This document shows positions 48,981 through 58,591 of a stretch of 64,000 nucleotides of DNA, piece after piece. The notes under the pieces were generated by a model that saw nothing but the letters and a program-made list of their open reading frames with translations, was not told the DNA's origin and searched no databases. Made by a program: the position numbers and the translations under genes. The number at the start of each line of letters is the position of its first letter. Position 1 is the first letter of the stretch. The stretch comes from Rhizobium sp. R634 (GTDB lineage: Bacteria > Pseudomonadota > Alphaproteobacteria > Rhizobiales > Rhizobiaceae). The DNA lies in NCBI RefSeq assembly GCF_002211305.1, contig NZ_LOKW01000029.1:1-64000 (forward strand). The letters run 5' to 3'.

Positions 48981-50587
48981 TGATGATTTCGACTGCGATC
49001 GACCGCGAGAGCGCCAGCTTCAAGACTAATGCCGTCAAGAACAGAGCCCTCATCGAGGAACTCCACACGCGCTCGGCGAAAACGCGCGAAGGCGGATCGC
49101 AAGCCGCACGCGAGCGCCATACGGGCAAGGGCAAGCTGTTGCCGCGCGACCGCATCCAGCTCCTTCTCGATGCCGGCAGCCCTTTTCTGGAGATCGGCAC
49201 GCTGGCCGCCAACGGCATGTATGGCGACGAGGCGCCGGGCGCCGGCATCATCGCTGGCATCGGCCGCGTTTGCGGCCGCGAGGTGATGATCGTCGCCAAT
49301 GACGCGACCGTGAAGGGCGGCGCCTATTACCCCCTGACGGTGAAGAAACATCTCAGGGCGCAGGAAATCGCCCTGCAGAACCGCCTGCCCTGCCTCTATC
49401 TGGTCGATAGCGGCGGCGCCAATCTTCCGCACCAAGCCGAGGTCTTTCCCGACCGCGACCATTTCGGGGCAATCTTCTTCAACCAAGCCCAGATGTCGGC
49501 CGAAGGCATCCCGCAGATAGCCTGCGTCATGGGAAGCTGCACTGCCGGCGGCGCCTATGTTCCCGCCCTGTCCGACGAAACGGTCATCGTACGCAATCAG
49601 GGCACGATCTTCCTCGCCGGCCCGCCGCTGGTCAAAGCCGCGACCGGCGAAATCATTTCGGCCGAAGAGCTAGGCGGCGCCGAAACCCATGGCCGCCGCT
49701 CCGGTGTGGTCGATCATGTCGCGGAAAATGACGAACATGCGCTGCTTCTGGTGCGCGATATCGTCGCCAGCCTCAACAGCGTCAAATCGGTCGATATCGA
49801 CATTCAGCCTCCGCGTCCGCCGAAGCTCGACGTCGAGGACCTTCACGGCATCATTCCCGAGGACGTGCGTTCGCCCTATGACGTGCGCGAGGTGATCGGC
49901 CGGATCGTCGACGGCTCGGAACTGCATGAGTTCAAGCCGCTCTACGGCACCACGCTCGTTTGCGGCTTCGCCCGCATCTGGGGCATGCCCGTCGCCGTCA
50001 TCGCCAATAACGGCGTGCTCTTTTCCGAAAGCGCACTGAAGGGCGCGCATTTCATCGAGCTCGCCTGCCAGCGCCGCTTACCGCTGCTCTTCCTGCAAAA
50101 CATCTCCGGCTTCATGGTCGGCGGCCGCTATGAGGCCGGCGGCATCGCCAAGGATGGGGCAAAGCTGGTGACGGCGGTCGCGACCGCCACCGTGCCGAAA
50201 GTCACCGTCATCATCGGCGGCAGTTTCGGCGCCGGCAATTATGGCATGTGCGGCCGCGCCTATCGCCCACGCTTCCTCTTCACCTGGCCGAACAGCCGCA
50301 TCAGCGTCATGGGCGGCGAACAGGCGGCCTCGGTGCTCGCCACCATCCGCCGCGACGCGATGGAAGCGCGCGGTGAGGATTGGCCGGCCGCCGAGGAAGA
50401 GGCCTTCAAGGCGCCGATCCGCGCCGGCTACGAGGCCGAGGGCAATCCCTATTATGCGACCGCCCGCCTCTGGGACGACGGCATCATCGACCCGCGCCAG
50501 ACGCGCGATGTGCTGGGCCTTGCCTTTTCCGCCTGCCTGAATGCGCCGATCCCGAAAGGGCCGCGCTTCGGCCTGTTCAGGATGTGA
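48977..50587 (+). CDS. mccB: Methylcrotonyl-CoA carboxylase, carboxyltransferase (beta) subunit
   Basis: 536 residues, full length. Carboxyltransferase motifs: [92 protein letters not shown] and [12 protein letters not shown]. Works with the biotin-carrying alpha subunit to form 3-methylglutaconyl-CoA. It overlaps the stop of ivd (ATGA). Confidence 0.94.
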   Translation: MMMISTAIDRESASFKTNAVKNRALIEELHTRSAKTREGGSQAARERHTGKGKLLPRDRIQLLLDAGSPFLEIGTLAANGMYGDEAPGAGIIAGIGRVCGREVMIVANDATVKGGAYYPLTVKKHLRAQEIALQNRLPCLYLVDSGGANLPHQAEVFPDRDHFGAIFFNQAQMSAEGIPQIACVMGSCTAGGAYVPALSDETVIVRNQGTIFLAGPPLVKAATGEIISAEELGGAETHGRRSGVVDHVAENDEHALLLVRDIVASLNSVKSVDIDIQPPRPPKLDVEDLHGIIPEDVRSPYDVREVIGRIVDGSELHEFKPLYGTTLVCGFARIWGMPVAVIANNGVLFSESALKGAHFIELACQRRLPLLFLQNISGFMVGGRYEAGGIAKDGAKLVTAVATATVPKVTVIIGGSFGAGNYGMCGRAYRPRFLFTWPNSRISVMGGEQAASVLATIRRDAMEARGEDWPAAEEEAFKAPIRAGYEAEGNPYYATARLWDDGIIDPRQTRDVLGLAFSACLNAPIPKGPRFGLFRM

Positions 50588-50595
50588 GGCGCGGC

Positions 50596-52461
50596 ATGAT
50601 GGAAAGTCTTCTCATTGCCAACAGGGGCGAAATCGCCCGCCGCATCATCCGCACGGCAAAGATGCTCGACATCCGCACCATCGCCGTCTATTCCGACGCC
50701 GATGCCGGCCTGCCCTTTGTGCGGGAAGCGGACGAGGCGATCGCCATCGGTCCGCCGTCGGCCCGGGAGAGTTATCTCTCACAGGAGCGGATATTGGATG
50801 CCGCCCGCAAAGCCGGCGCTGCCGCCATCCATCCCGGTTACGGGTTCCTGTCGGAGAATGCCGAATTCGCCGAAGCGGTGGAAAAGGCCGGCATGCTCTG
50901 GGTCGGTGCGCCGCCGGCCGCCATCCGCGCCATGGGCCTCAAGGACGCCGCTAAGGAATTGATGCAGGCGGCCGGCGTGCCCGTCACCCCCGGTTATCTC
51001 GGGCCGGACCAGAGCGAGGCAAGGCTCGCGTCCGAGGCCGATGCCATCGGTTATCCCGTGCTCATCAAGGCTGTCGCCGGCGGCGGCGGCAAGGGCATGC
51101 GCCGCGTCGACCGGCGTGAGGATTTCGCCGAGCTTCTCGCCTCCTGCCGCCGCGAGGCAACCGCCTCTTTCGGCGACGACCGCGTTCTGATCGAGCGCTA
51201 TATCGCCAATCCGCGTCACATCGAGGTGCAGGTCTTCGCCGACAAATCAGGCAACTGCGTTCATCTCTTCGAACGAGACTGCTCGCTGCAACGCCGCCAC
51301 CAGAAGGTCATCGAAGAGGCGCCTGCCCCCGGCCTCGATGCCACCACCCGCGCGGCGATCTGCGGTGCGGCGATCAAGGCCGCGAAAGCGGTGAACTATG
51401 TCGGCGCCGGCACCATCGAATTCATCGCCGATGCTTCCTCGAGCCTCAATTCCGATCGTATCTGGTTCATGGAGATGAACACGCGCCTGCAGGTGGAGCA
51501 CCCGGTCACCGAGGCAATTACCGGCGAGGATCTGGTCCTCTGGCAGCTGAAGGTCGCGAGCGGCGAGCCGCTGCCGAAAAATCAGGACGAGATCGCCATG
51601 AACGGCTGGGCCTTCGAAGCCCGGCTCTATGCCGAAAATCCCTCTGCCGGCTATCTCCCCTCGACCGGCCGGCTCGAACATCTCAAGCTGCCGGAGACGG
51701 TCCGCGTCGACAGCGGCGTCGATCAGGGCAATGAGATCACCGCCTTCTACGATCCGATGATTGCCAAGATCATTGCGCATGGGCCGAACCGCGAGACGGC
51801 CCTTTCGAAGCTCGCCGCCGCCTGCGCCGGCATCGAGGTCTGGCCGGTCAAATCCAATGCCGGTCTTCTCGCCCGCATCGCCAATGATCCGGATTTCCGT
51901 GCAGCCCAGATCGATACCGGCTTCCTCGACCGCCACGGCGAAGGCCTTTTGGCGAAGGAGCCCGATGAAACCGTCATCGACAAGGCAGCGACGGCGCTTT
52001 CGAAGGGCACGGTTGGCGATCCCTGGTCCGCACTGACCGGCTTCCGTATCGCCGGGCCCAGCGACAGCCGCGTGCGCGTGCGCATCGACGGTCACCTCCA
52101 TTGGGGAAGGGCCCGCGGCGACCTCGAAGCGAATGCCGTCGGGATGGACGAGGCGACGGTGCTTTTCGATGCGGGCAATGCCTGGCCGATCGGCTTGCCG
52201 CATGCGGGAGAGGTCGAAGCAAATCATGGCGTGGGCGACGGCGCCATCCTGTCGCCTATGCCGGGCCTCGTCATTTCGGTTGAGGTCACCGAGGGCGCCC
52301 TGGTCACCAAGGGGGACCGTCTGCTGACGGTCGAAGCGATGAAAATGGAACATACGCTGCGGGCGCCATTTGACGGCATCGTCGGCAAGCTGCAGGTTTC
52401 CCCCGGAGCCAGGGTCTCGGAAAACCAGCTGGTCGTCACCGTCATGAAGGGAGAGCAGTGA
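50596..52461 (+). CDS. mccA: Methylcrotonyl-CoA carboxylase, biotin-carboxylase/carrier (alpha) subunit
   Basis: 621 residues from the ATG at 50596. Biotin carboxylase domain: [46 protein letters not shown] (ATP-grasp), [15 protein letters not shown] and [16 protein letters not shown]. Linker of about 110 residues, then the biotinyl domain ending [16 protein letters not shown], with the biotinylated lysine between the two Met residues. It lies 8 bases after mccB and overlaps the MaoC gene by 4 bases. Confidence 0.94.
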   Translation: MMESLLIANRGEIARRIIRTAKMLDIRTIAVYSDADAGLPFVREADEAIAIGPPSARESYLSQERILDAARKAGAAAIHPGYGFLSENAEFAEAVEKAGMLWVGAPPAAIRAMGLKDAAKELMQAAGVPVTPGYLGPDQSEARLASEADAIGYPVLIKAVAGGGGKGMRRVDRREDFAELLASCRREATASFGDDRVLIERYIANPRHIEVQVFADKSGNCVHLFERDCSLQRRHQKVIEEAPAPGLDATTRAAICGAAIKAAKAVNYVGAGTIEFIADASSSLNSDRIWFMEMNTRLQVEHPVTEAITGEDLVLWQLKVASGEPLPKNQDEIAMNGWAFEARLYAENPSAGYLPSTGRLEHLKLPETVRVDSGVDQGNEITAFYDPMIAKIIAHGPNRETALSKLAAACAGIEVWPVKSNAGLLARIANDPDFRAAQIDTGFLDRHGEGLLAKEPDETVIDKAATALSKGTVGDPWSALTGFRIAGPSDSRVRVRIDGHLHWGRARGDLEANAVGMDEATVLFDAGNAWPIGLPHAGEVEANHGVGDGAILSPMPGLVISVEVTEGALVTKGDRLLTVEAMKMEHTLRAPFDGIVGKLQVSPGARVSENQLVVTVMKGEQ

Positions 52462-52913
52462 TGGCCGGCCGTTACTTCGACGAATGGACGGTCGGCGACC
52501 GCATCGCCCACGAGATCCGCCGCACGGTCACCGAGACCGACAATCTGCTCTTTACAACGCTCTCCCACAATCCGCAGCCGCTGCATCTCGATGCCGACTA
52601 TGCGGCCGGCACAGAATTCGGCCGGATCGTCGTCAACGGCACCTTCACCTTCGCGCTCACCGTCGGCCTTTCGGTCGGCGACACCACGCTCGGCACGCTG
52701 GTCGCCAATCTCGGCTATGACAAGGTGACCATGCCGAAACCGGTCTTCATCGGCGATACGCTTAGGGTGGAAACCGAGGTGACGGAACTGCGCCGCTCGA
52801 ACTCCCGCCCCGATGCCGGCATCGTCACCTTCCGTCACATCACCCTGAACCAGCGCGACGAGAGCGTCTGCCAGTGCCTGCGCATGGCGATGCTGAAGGT
52901 GAAGCCGTCATGA
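52458..52913 (+). CDS. MaoC-family enoyl-CoA hydratase, predicted for 3-methylglutaconyl-CoA
   Basis: 151 residues, hot-dog fold. [22 protein letters not shown] and [23 protein letters not shown] form the MaoC substrate-binding region. In typical hydratase-2 proteins the motif has D-x-N-P-x-H; here it reads S-H-N-P-Q-P-L-H, so the usual aspartate is not in place. Translationally coupled to mccA upstream and the CitE gene downstream (4-base overlaps). Its place between carboxylase and lyase suggests it hydrates 3-methylglutaconyl-CoA, replacing the absent crotonase-type hydratase. Confidence 0.82.
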   Translation: MMAGRYFDEWTVGDRIAHEIRRTVTETDNLLFTTLSHNPQPLHLDADYAAGTEFGRIVVNGTFTFALTVGLSVGDTTLGTLVANLGYDKVTMPKPVFIGDTLRVETEVTELRRSNSRPDAGIVTFRHITLNQRDESVCQCLRMAMLKVKPS

Positions 52914-53755
52914 GGCTGCGCTCGCTGCTCTTCGTACCCGGCGACCGGCCGGAGCGTTTCGAAAAAGCCCTCGCCTCGGGCACCGATGCCGTCATTCTCG
53001 ATCTTGAAGATTCCGTCGCGCCGGCCAACAAGCCAAAGGCCCGCGACAGCGTGCGCACCTTCGTGCAGCGCCATGCCGCCGAGCCCGCTCTCCTGATCCG
53101 CACCAATCCCCTCGCCTCGCCGGAATTCGAACACGACCTCGCCGTCTTGAGCGGTCTTCAGCCTTTCGCGCTCATGCTGCCGAAGGCCGAAGGCGCTGCT
53201 TCCGTGCGGCAGCTTGCCAGCGCTCTGGCATCGGCCCTTCCCATCCTGCCGATCGCGACCGAAACGCCATCGGCGATCTTCGAGATCGGCAGCTATCGGG
53301 ATGTCTCGGACAGTCTCTGCGGACTGACTTGGGGTGCCGAGGATCTGCCGGCCGCGATCGGGGCTACAACCGCGCGCAGAACGGACGGCCGCTATACGCC
53401 GCCTTACGAGCTTGCCCGCTCGCTCACGCTCTTCGGAGCCCATGCCGCAGCCGTTCCGGCGATCGATACCGTCTATCCTGATTTTGGCGATCTCAACGGT
53501 CTGCGGGCCTATGCCGGCCGCGCCCGGCGGGACGGTTTCTCCGGCATGATGGCCATCCATCCGAGCCAGGTGGAAACAATCAACCACGCCTTCACGCCGG
53601 ATGCCTCCGAGATCGCCTGGGCGGAGAAAGTCGCCGCCGCCTTTGCCGCCCAACCCGATGCGGGTGTCATCCAGGTGGACGGCCGCATGCTCGACCTGCC
53701 GCATCTCAAACTCGCGCACCGCATTTTGGCGAGCGCCGGACGGCAGGCCAATTAG
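52910..53755 (+). CDS. CitE/HpcH-family beta-hydroxyacyl-CoA lyase, predicted HMG-CoA cleaving
   Basis: 281 residues from the ATG at 52910 (overlaps the MaoC stop). TIM-barrel motifs of the family: [62 protein letters not shown] and [17 protein letters not shown]. The Glu and Asp in the TET and AED segments are the expected Mg2+ ligands. Last gene of the leucine operon; no classical HMG-CoA lyase is present. In Mycobacterium tuberculosis a CitE homologue in the same gene order (Rv2498c) is known to cleave (R)-3-hydroxy-3-methylglutaryl-CoA. Its end overlaps the convergent outer-membrane-factor gene by 4 bases. Confidence 0.82.
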   Translation: MRLRSLLFVPGDRPERFEKALASGTDAVILDLEDSVAPANKPKARDSVRTFVQRHAAEPALLIRTNPLASPEFEHDLAVLSGLQPFALMLPKAEGAASVRQLASALASALPILPIATETPSAIFEIGSYRDVSDSLCGLTWGAEDLPAAIGATTARRTDGRYTPPYELARSLTLFGAHAAAVPAIDTVYPDFGDLNGLRAYAGRARRDGFSGMMAIHPSQVETINHAFTPDASEIAWAEKVAAAFAAQPDAGVIQVDGRMLDLPHLKLAHRILASAGRQAN

Positions 53756-55203
53756 CCCGACTTTGCGACTGGTTTGGAGGCGACCCGCTCCGGCTCGAGA
53801 TAACCGGCACCGATGGCGACATAAAGGTCCACATAGTCCTTGGCGACCTGCTGCACGGCAGCGGCAAGGCTCGCCTGAGCATCGGAGACCGAACGCTGCG
53901 CGTCCAGGACATCGAGCAGCGAGGAGGCGCCATCCTTGTAGCTTACGGTCGAGAGCGCGAGCGATTCCTGCGCCGTCTGCACCTGCCTGCGCAACGGCTC
54001 CAGCGTCTGCGTGTCGCGGCGAACCGCCGTCAGCGCGTTTTCGACCTCTTCGACGCCGTTCAGCACCGCTGCTTTCCAGGCGAGATACTGGGTCTTCGCG
54101 TCGGATTTTTCGATCTCGACATTCGCCCGCAACGTACCGCCATCGAAGATCGGCAGGTTGAGGGATGGGCCGAAGGACCAGCTGGTCAGGCTTGCGCCGC
54201 TGGCGCCCGACGATTTGACCCAGCTCGGCGAGATCGAGCCGGAAAGCGAGATCGACGGATAGAGCTGGGCTTCGGCTGCGCCGATATTGGCGACGGCGGC
54301 CGCCAGCTCTCGTTCGGCCTTGCGGATATCGGGGCGGTTGCGGATCAGATCGGCCGGAATGCCGACGCGAAGATCGCCGCGGAAGACCGGCTGGCCCGCA
54401 CTCTTCCGCAGCTCACCCATCAGCGAGGCTGCCGGCATCCCGATCAGCGTGGCGATGTGATGGGCCGATTCCGTGAAGCTCTTTTCGAGGCCGGGAATGT
54501 CGGACTTTGTCGATTGCACCAGGCCTTCGGCCTGCACGACGTCGAGGCGGGAGGCAGCACCGGCTTTCAGCTGCAGCTGCGTCAGTTCGTAAGTCTGCTG
54601 GCGGGATTTCAAACTCGCCTGCGACAGCGCGATGCGCTCCTGATAGTAGCGGGCGTCGATATAGCTCTCGACGAGATCTTTCAGAAAGGTGAGCTTGGCA
54701 TTGTCGGCGGTCGCATAGGCGGCCCCGAGCGAGGCGATTGCGCTTTCCCTGGAGCGGCGATACTGACCGAAAAAGTCGAGCATCCAGGAAAGGCTGGCCT
54801 CGCCGCCTGATGTGTTCGTGGTGCCGACCGTCGTGCGCAGCCGCCCCTTCTCGCCGGATAGCGTATGCGATGCGCCGACGGTCAGGCTCGGCAGGCCGCC
54901 GGCACCGGCGACAGTGACGTTGGCAGCTGCCGAATTGATGCTTTCGAGCGCCTGCAGCACGTCGAGGTTCTCGCGGAGGCCATGGGCCACCAGGCCGTCA
55001 AGCCGCTTGTCGCGATAGGCCGTCCACCATTCAGCGGTCACGACATTGCCGTTGCTCTTGCTGCCGCCCTCCTCGAATTTGGCGGGAAGCGGCATTTGCG
55101 GGGGCACGTGATCGGGACCGCTGACGCAGCCTGCCAGCAGAATTGTCAGGAGCGATGCGGCATAACGGAGGGATGATAGTCTTGTGCGAAGCGACGTACT
55201 CAC
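53752..55203 (-). CDS. NodT/OprM-family outer-membrane efflux lipoprotein
   Basis: 483 residues. Signal peptide with lipobox LLAGC at about 22-26, so a lipid-anchored outer-membrane protein. Two coiled-coil OEP repeats follow: helical spans including AALESINSAAANVTV-type text and LKSRQQTYELTQLQLKAGAASRLDVVQAE in the first half, ELAAAVANIGAAEAQLYPSI and SLALSTVSYKDGASSLLDVLDAQRSV in the second. These form the channel for the RND pump encoded at 57491-61743. A response-regulator box lies 60-88 bases upstream. Confidence 0.92.
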   Translation of the reverse strand: MSTSLRTRLSSLRYAASLLTILLAGCVSGPDHVPPQMPLPAKFEEGGSKSNGNVVTAEWWTAYRDKRLDGLVAHGLRENLDVLQALESINSAAANVTVAGAGGLPSLTVGASHTLSGEKGRLRTTVGTTNTSGGEASLSWMLDFFGQYRRSRESAIASLGAAYATADNAKLTFLKDLVESYIDARYYQERIALSQASLKSRQQTYELTQLQLKAGAASRLDVVQAEGLVQSTKSDIPGLEKSFTESAHHIATLIGMPAASLMGELRKSAGQPVFRGDLRVGIPADLIRNRPDIRKAERELAAAVANIGAAEAQLYPSISLSGSISPSWVKSSGASGASLTSWSFGPSLNLPIFDGGTLRANVEIEKSDAKTQYLAWKAAVLNGVEEVENALTAVRRDTQTLEPLRRQVQTAQESLALSTVSYKDGASSLLDVLDAQRSVSDAQASLAAAVQQVAKDYVDLYVAIGAGYLEPERVASKPVAKSG

Positions 55204-55262
55204 GGGCGAGCTTTCTGAACCGGGATCGTGGGTTCAGGGTTAGCGGCGCCAGCGTTAATGGC

Positions 55263-55291
55263 GGTTAAGAAACTGTAAAGTTAGGTAAAAC
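55263..55291 (-). promoter_or_regulatory. Response-regulator box upstream of the outer-membrane factor gene
   Basis: Reading the minus strand, GTTTTACCTAACTT is followed by TACAGTTTCTTAACC. The first 14 bases are identical to the box at 57345 on the plus strand. The related halves CTAACTT and STWWCTT are 11 bases apart, one helical turn, as expected for tandem binding of an OmpR-type regulator. The box lies 60-88 bases before the gene start at 55203. Confidence 0.6.
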
Positions 55292-55306
55292 CCGTCTTCA
55301 TCGAGA

Positions 55307-56596
55307 TCAGCTTTCATCGCCGCCCGCGCCATAGGGCGTCGGTCTTCTCGGAAGTTCCAGCGTGATGGCCAGCCCGCCGGCCGCCGGCAATGACGCGTGC
55401 ACGCGCCCGCCGTGGCGCTCGATCGCCTGCCGGGTGATGGCGAGGCCCAGGCCGTATCCGCCTCTCGACACGGCATCCCTCCCGCGGGAAAACGGCTGGA
55501 AGATGCGTTCGAGTTCGTCCCGCCCGACGCCTGGACCCTGATCGGCGACGCCGATCGTCAGACGGTCGGCCATCGCCTCGCAGGAAACCGATATGTGCGA
55601 ATGCTCCGCCGTATGTTTGACGGCGTTGCGGACGACGTTTTCGAGCGCCCTGTAGATCAGTTCGCCTTCGACCTCGGCGCGGAAGATGCCGTCGACGCTC
55701 GTCGTGATCGAGACCTCCCGCGCCTGGGCTTCGAATGCTGCATCGCCGAGGATTTCGTTGAGGAGCTCGATAACATCCACGGTCTGCGTCTTCAGCGGCA
55801 GGCTGGATCCCGCCGTCAGCCTGGCAAGTGTCAAGACCTCGCCGACCAGCGTATCGAGCCGTTCGACCTCGCGGTCCATACGATCCAGCATGGAGCCGAG
55901 TTTGGCGGGACTCTGCCTGAGGACGCCGACGGCTGCCTGTAGGCGGGACAAAGGCGAGCGCAGTTCATGGGAGACGTCATGGAACAGTCTTTGCTGCGCA
56001 TCCTGAAGCTCCTGAAGCCGGGCGGCGCTCGCATCGAAATCATAGGCAAGTGCGGTGACTTCATCCTTTCGTCCGGCCATCTTGTCGCCGATGCGGAAGT
56101 CGAAACGGCCATGGGCGAGCGCGCTCAAGCCGTCGCGCAGATGCACGACGGGACGAATGAGATATCGGGCGAGCGCCCAGGCCGATATCGTGCTCGCGAC
56201 CAAGATCGTGAACCACGGGATGAACGGACCAATATTCTCCATCGTGAAGGTGGGCTGGACCGGCAAGGAAATCCGATAGCAGACGCCCTCTGCCGGGACG
56301 AGTCTCGCATCGGCAGTCTTCGAGCCCGCGCATGCATCGGCATTTTCCGTTTTGGAAATCGTCAGACCCGGCGGCAGCGTCTCTGCGTTTATGCCCACGA
56401 AATGCGAGGCGGCGGCGGCACCGTCTCTCACCAGCATGTCCGCCGTCAGATCAAGGACGATCATTCGTCGTCCTTCCTCCCGCTCTCGCGCGAAAGGAGC
56501 TCCCTCGATAATATTGACGAGCAGGATGATCGCCCCGACAGTTACCGCCATCGTTAGCCATATGATGCTGAAAAACTTCCAGAAAAGCCGGGGCAT
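55307..56596 (-). CDS. CpxA-like sensor histidine kinase
   Basis: 429 residues from the ATG at 56596, 2 bases after the regulator stop; upstream in-frame sequence belongs to the regulator gene. Membrane helix at about 8-30, periplasmic domain to about 140, second helix (PWFTILVASTISAWALARYL), HAMP, then H-box LFHDVSHELRSPLSRLQ, N-box ALENVVRNAVKHT, and G-boxes ADQGPGVG and GGYGLGLAIT. The periplasmic part contains two cysteines (DACAGS, GVCYRI). Senses an envelope signal and phosphorylates the upstream regulator. Confidence 0.92.
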   Translation of the reverse strand: MPRLFWKFFSIIWLTMAVTVGAIILLVNIIEGAPFAREREEGRRMIVLDLTADMLVRDGAAAASHFVGINAETLPPGLTISKTENADACAGSKTADARLVPAEGVCYRISLPVQPTFTMENIGPFIPWFTILVASTISAWALARYLIRPVVHLRDGLSALAHGRFDFRIGDKMAGRKDEVTALAYDFDASAARLQELQDAQQRLFHDVSHELRSPLSRLQAAVGVLRQSPAKLGSMLDRMDREVERLDTLVGEVLTLARLTAGSSLPLKTQTVDVIELLNEILGDAAFEAQAREVSITTSVDGIFRAEVEGELIYRALENVVRNAVKHTAEHSHISVSCEAMADRLTIGVADQGPGVGRDELERIFQPFSRGRDAVSRGGYGLGLAITRQAIERHGGRVHASLPAAGGLAITLELPRRPTPYGAGGDES

Positions 56597-56598
56597 GG

Positions 56599-57291
56599 TC
56601 AGTCCACGAGAAGTTGGTAGCCCTGGCCGCGGACGGACTGGATCCAGGATTGCCCGTCCTCCCGCAGTCCGAGCTTCTGGCGAACGCTGCTGATATGGAC
56701 GTCGATGCGGCGGTCGAACGGCGTGAGCGGCTTGCCGAAGGCCCGCTTCGAAATCTCCTGCTTCGACACCAGCTGGCCGGCGCTGCGGGCGAGAACCTCG
56801 ATCAGGCTGAACTCGGTGCCGGTCAGCTCCAAACTCTCGCCGCGCCATTCGGCGCTTCTGCTGCCGGAATGGATCACCAGCTGCCCTGCCCTGATCGTGT
56901 CGGTCGCTGCACCGCCTGCCGGCTGACCCGCACGGCGCAGGATGGCGCGCAGCCTTGCCGCCAGTTCACCCGGCGAACAGGGTTTCGGCACATAGTCGTC
57001 GGCACCGAGATTGAGGCCCGATATCCTGTCGACGTCGTCGCCTCTTGCGGTCAGCATCAGGACGGGGACCTGGCTCAGCTTCCTGATCCGCTGCAGCACC
57101 TCGATGCCGTTCATCCGCGGCATCATGATGTCGAGCACGATGATATCAACCGTATTGCCGGCGGCCGCGGCAATGGCGGCGCGGCCGTCCGTATCGGTTA
57201 CGACGTCATATCCTTCTTCGACCAGATACTCCTGCAGGAGCGTCGTCAGCTCGGCATCGTCGTCGATGAGGAGAACCTTGTTCATTTGCAT
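56599..57291 (-). CDS. CpxR-like OmpR-family response regulator
   Basis: 230 residues (ATG at 57291; MNKVLLIDDD from 57285 is an alternative). Acidic pocket DDD, phospho-acceptor in VDIIVLDIMMPRMNG, and K in VPKPCSPGE. Winged-helix domain: LELTGTEFSLIEVLARSAGQLV, PFDRRIDVHISSVRQKLG and SVRGQGYQL. First gene of a two-gene unit with the kinase, divergent from the RND pump. A tandem box in the 199-base divergent region is a likely self-regulated site. Confidence 0.93.
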   Translation of the reverse strand: MQMNKVLLIDDDAELTTLLQEYLVEEGYDVVTDTDGRAAIAAAAGNTVDIIVLDIMMPRMNGIEVLQRIRKLSQVPVLMLTARGDDVDRISGLNLGADDYVPKPCSPGELAARLRAILRRAGQPAGGAATDTIRAGQLVIHSGSRSAEWRGESLELTGTEFSLIEVLARSAGQLVSKQEISKRAFGKPLTPFDRRIDVHISSVRQKLGLREDGQSWIQSVRGQGYQLLVD

Positions 57292-57344
57292 TGTCCGTCA
57301 TTAATCGGGCAAGCCATACAGCACATACGCGCTCAATCGGCCAA

Positions 57345-57373
57345 GTTTTACCTAACTTAACACTAACTTGACC
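57345..57373 (+). promoter_or_regulatory. Response-regulator box in the regulator/RND divergent region
   Basis: GTTTTACCTAACTT then AACACTAACTTGACC: two exact CTAACTT halves 11 bases apart. The first 14 bases also occur before the outer-membrane-factor gene at 55278-55291 on the other strand. It lies 54 bases before the regulator start and about 118 bases before the fusion-protein start. Likely binding site of the CpxR-like regulator. Confidence 0.6.
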
Positions 57374-57480
57374 GCGCTTAACGTTCGCCCCGTTACTTAT
57401 CCTGCCCATGACATCGACGCGCACCAGGACCGGGTTGCCTCGACATGAGCGGCACTCCTTCGTCGCCTTCGCGCGGATCC

Positions 57481-57498
57481 AAAGGCATCGATGCCTTT
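57481..57498. promoter_or_regulatory. 18-base perfect palindrome over the start of the fusion-protein gene
   Basis: AAAGGCATCGATGCCTTT is a perfect palindrome centred just before the ATG at 57491. In mRNA it could fold as AAAGGC/GCCUUU with the loop AUCGAU, placing the AAGG ribosome site in the stem and the first base of the start codon in the loop. This could reduce translation. Confidence 0.45.
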
Positions 57499-58591
57499 GA
57501 CCACAAGGAATGCTTTGTTGAGAAAATCCTCCAGAATACTTGCCACCGTTCTTGTTGCGGCGGCGCTTGCCTCCCCCGTCCGTCTTGCCATGGCGGAACA
57601 GGCTGCAGCAACCGCGCTCACCGTCTCCCTGACGGCGCCTGCGCAACGGGACTGGCCTGAGACCGTTCCCGCGAGCGGGTGGCTAAAACCGTGGCAGGAA
57701 GCGATCATCGCCTCGGAGACGAGCGGCCTGCGCATCACCGATGTGCTGGTCGATGTCGGCTCCGTGGTCACGAAGGGACAGACGCTCGTCCGGCTTTCGC
57801 AGGAGAGCGTGATGGCCGATCTGCGCAAACAGGAGGCGGCCGTCGAGAATGCCAAGGCAAGCCTTACGAAGGCCAAGGCCAATGCCGACCGGGCACGGCA
57901 GCTCCAACCCTCCGGCGCGCTCTCTGACGAGAAAATCGTCGAATATCTGGCCGACGAGCAGACGGCGACGGCAAGCCTTGCATCGGAAGAGGCCGCACTC
58001 GATAGCGAAAAGATCAAGCTCGCCCAGACGACCATCACAGCGGCCGATGACGGCGTCATCACCTCGCGTTCCGCCAATCTCGGCGCTGTCGTCTCTACGG
58101 GCACCGAGCTGTTCCGTATGGTGCGCCAGCAGCGGATCGAATGGCAGGCTGAGGTTTCCGCCCGCTATCTCCCGCGCATTTCGGAAGGTTTGAGCGTCAG
58201 GATCAACGGGCCGGACGGCCAGGCCATCGAAGGCAAGGTGAGGCTTGTCGGACCGTCGGTCAGCACCGATACCAGCCGGGCGATCGTCTATGTCACGCTT
58301 CCAGCCGACACGCGCCCGCGCACCGGGCTTTACGTGACCGGCAACATCGAACTGCAGACTTCCCCGGCGCTGACCGTTCCTGAAACGGCGATCGTGTTCC
58401 GTGACGGCATTAGCTACGTCTTCACTTCAGGCGAGGATCAGCGGGTGCAAAGGATCCGGGTGGAAACCGGCCGCCGCAACGATGGGGAGGTGGAAATCGT
58501 CTCCGGACTGGACCGCTCGTCGAAAGTAGTGAGCTCGGGCGGCGCGTTCCTGTCGGACAACGACCTCGTAAAGATTGTGGAGACGAACTGA
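57491..58591 (+). CDS. RND efflux membrane-fusion protein
   Basis: 366 residues, ATG at 57491 with AAGG 5 bases upstream. A signal peptide (RILATVLVAAALASPVRLAMA) precedes a first lipoyl half (GWLKPWQEAIIASETSGLRITDVLVDVG). A short coiled-coil hairpin (about 100-155) and a second half (ITAADDGVITSRSANLGAVVSTGTEL) follow, then beta-barrel and membrane-proximal domains with KVVSSGGAFLSDNDLVKI at the end. No lipobox is seen. Overlaps the start of the pump gene by 1 base. Joins the pump to the NodT-family channel. Confidence 0.92.
   Translation: MPLTTRNALLRKSSRILATVLVAAALASPVRLAMAEQAAATALTVSLTAPAQRDWPETVPASGWLKPWQEAIIASETSGLRITDVLVDVGSVVTKGQTLVRLSQESVMADLRKQEAAVENAKASLTKAKANADRARQLQPSGALSDEKIVEYLADEQTATASLASEEAALDSEKIKLAQTTITAADDGVITSRSANLGAVVSTGTELFRMVRQQRIEWQAEVSARYLPRISEGLSVRINGPDGQAIEGKVRLVGPSVSTDTSRAIVYVTLPADTRPRTGLYVTGNIELQTSPALTVPETAIVFRDGISYVFTSGEDQRVQRIRVETGRRNDGEVEIVSGLDRSSKVVSSGGAFLSDNDLVKIVETN

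Noticed and set aside
53752-53755. 4-base convergent overlap of the CitE and outer-membrane-factor genes as a sign of error
   Set aside because: Both reading frames and both C-termini look normal; short convergent overlaps are common.
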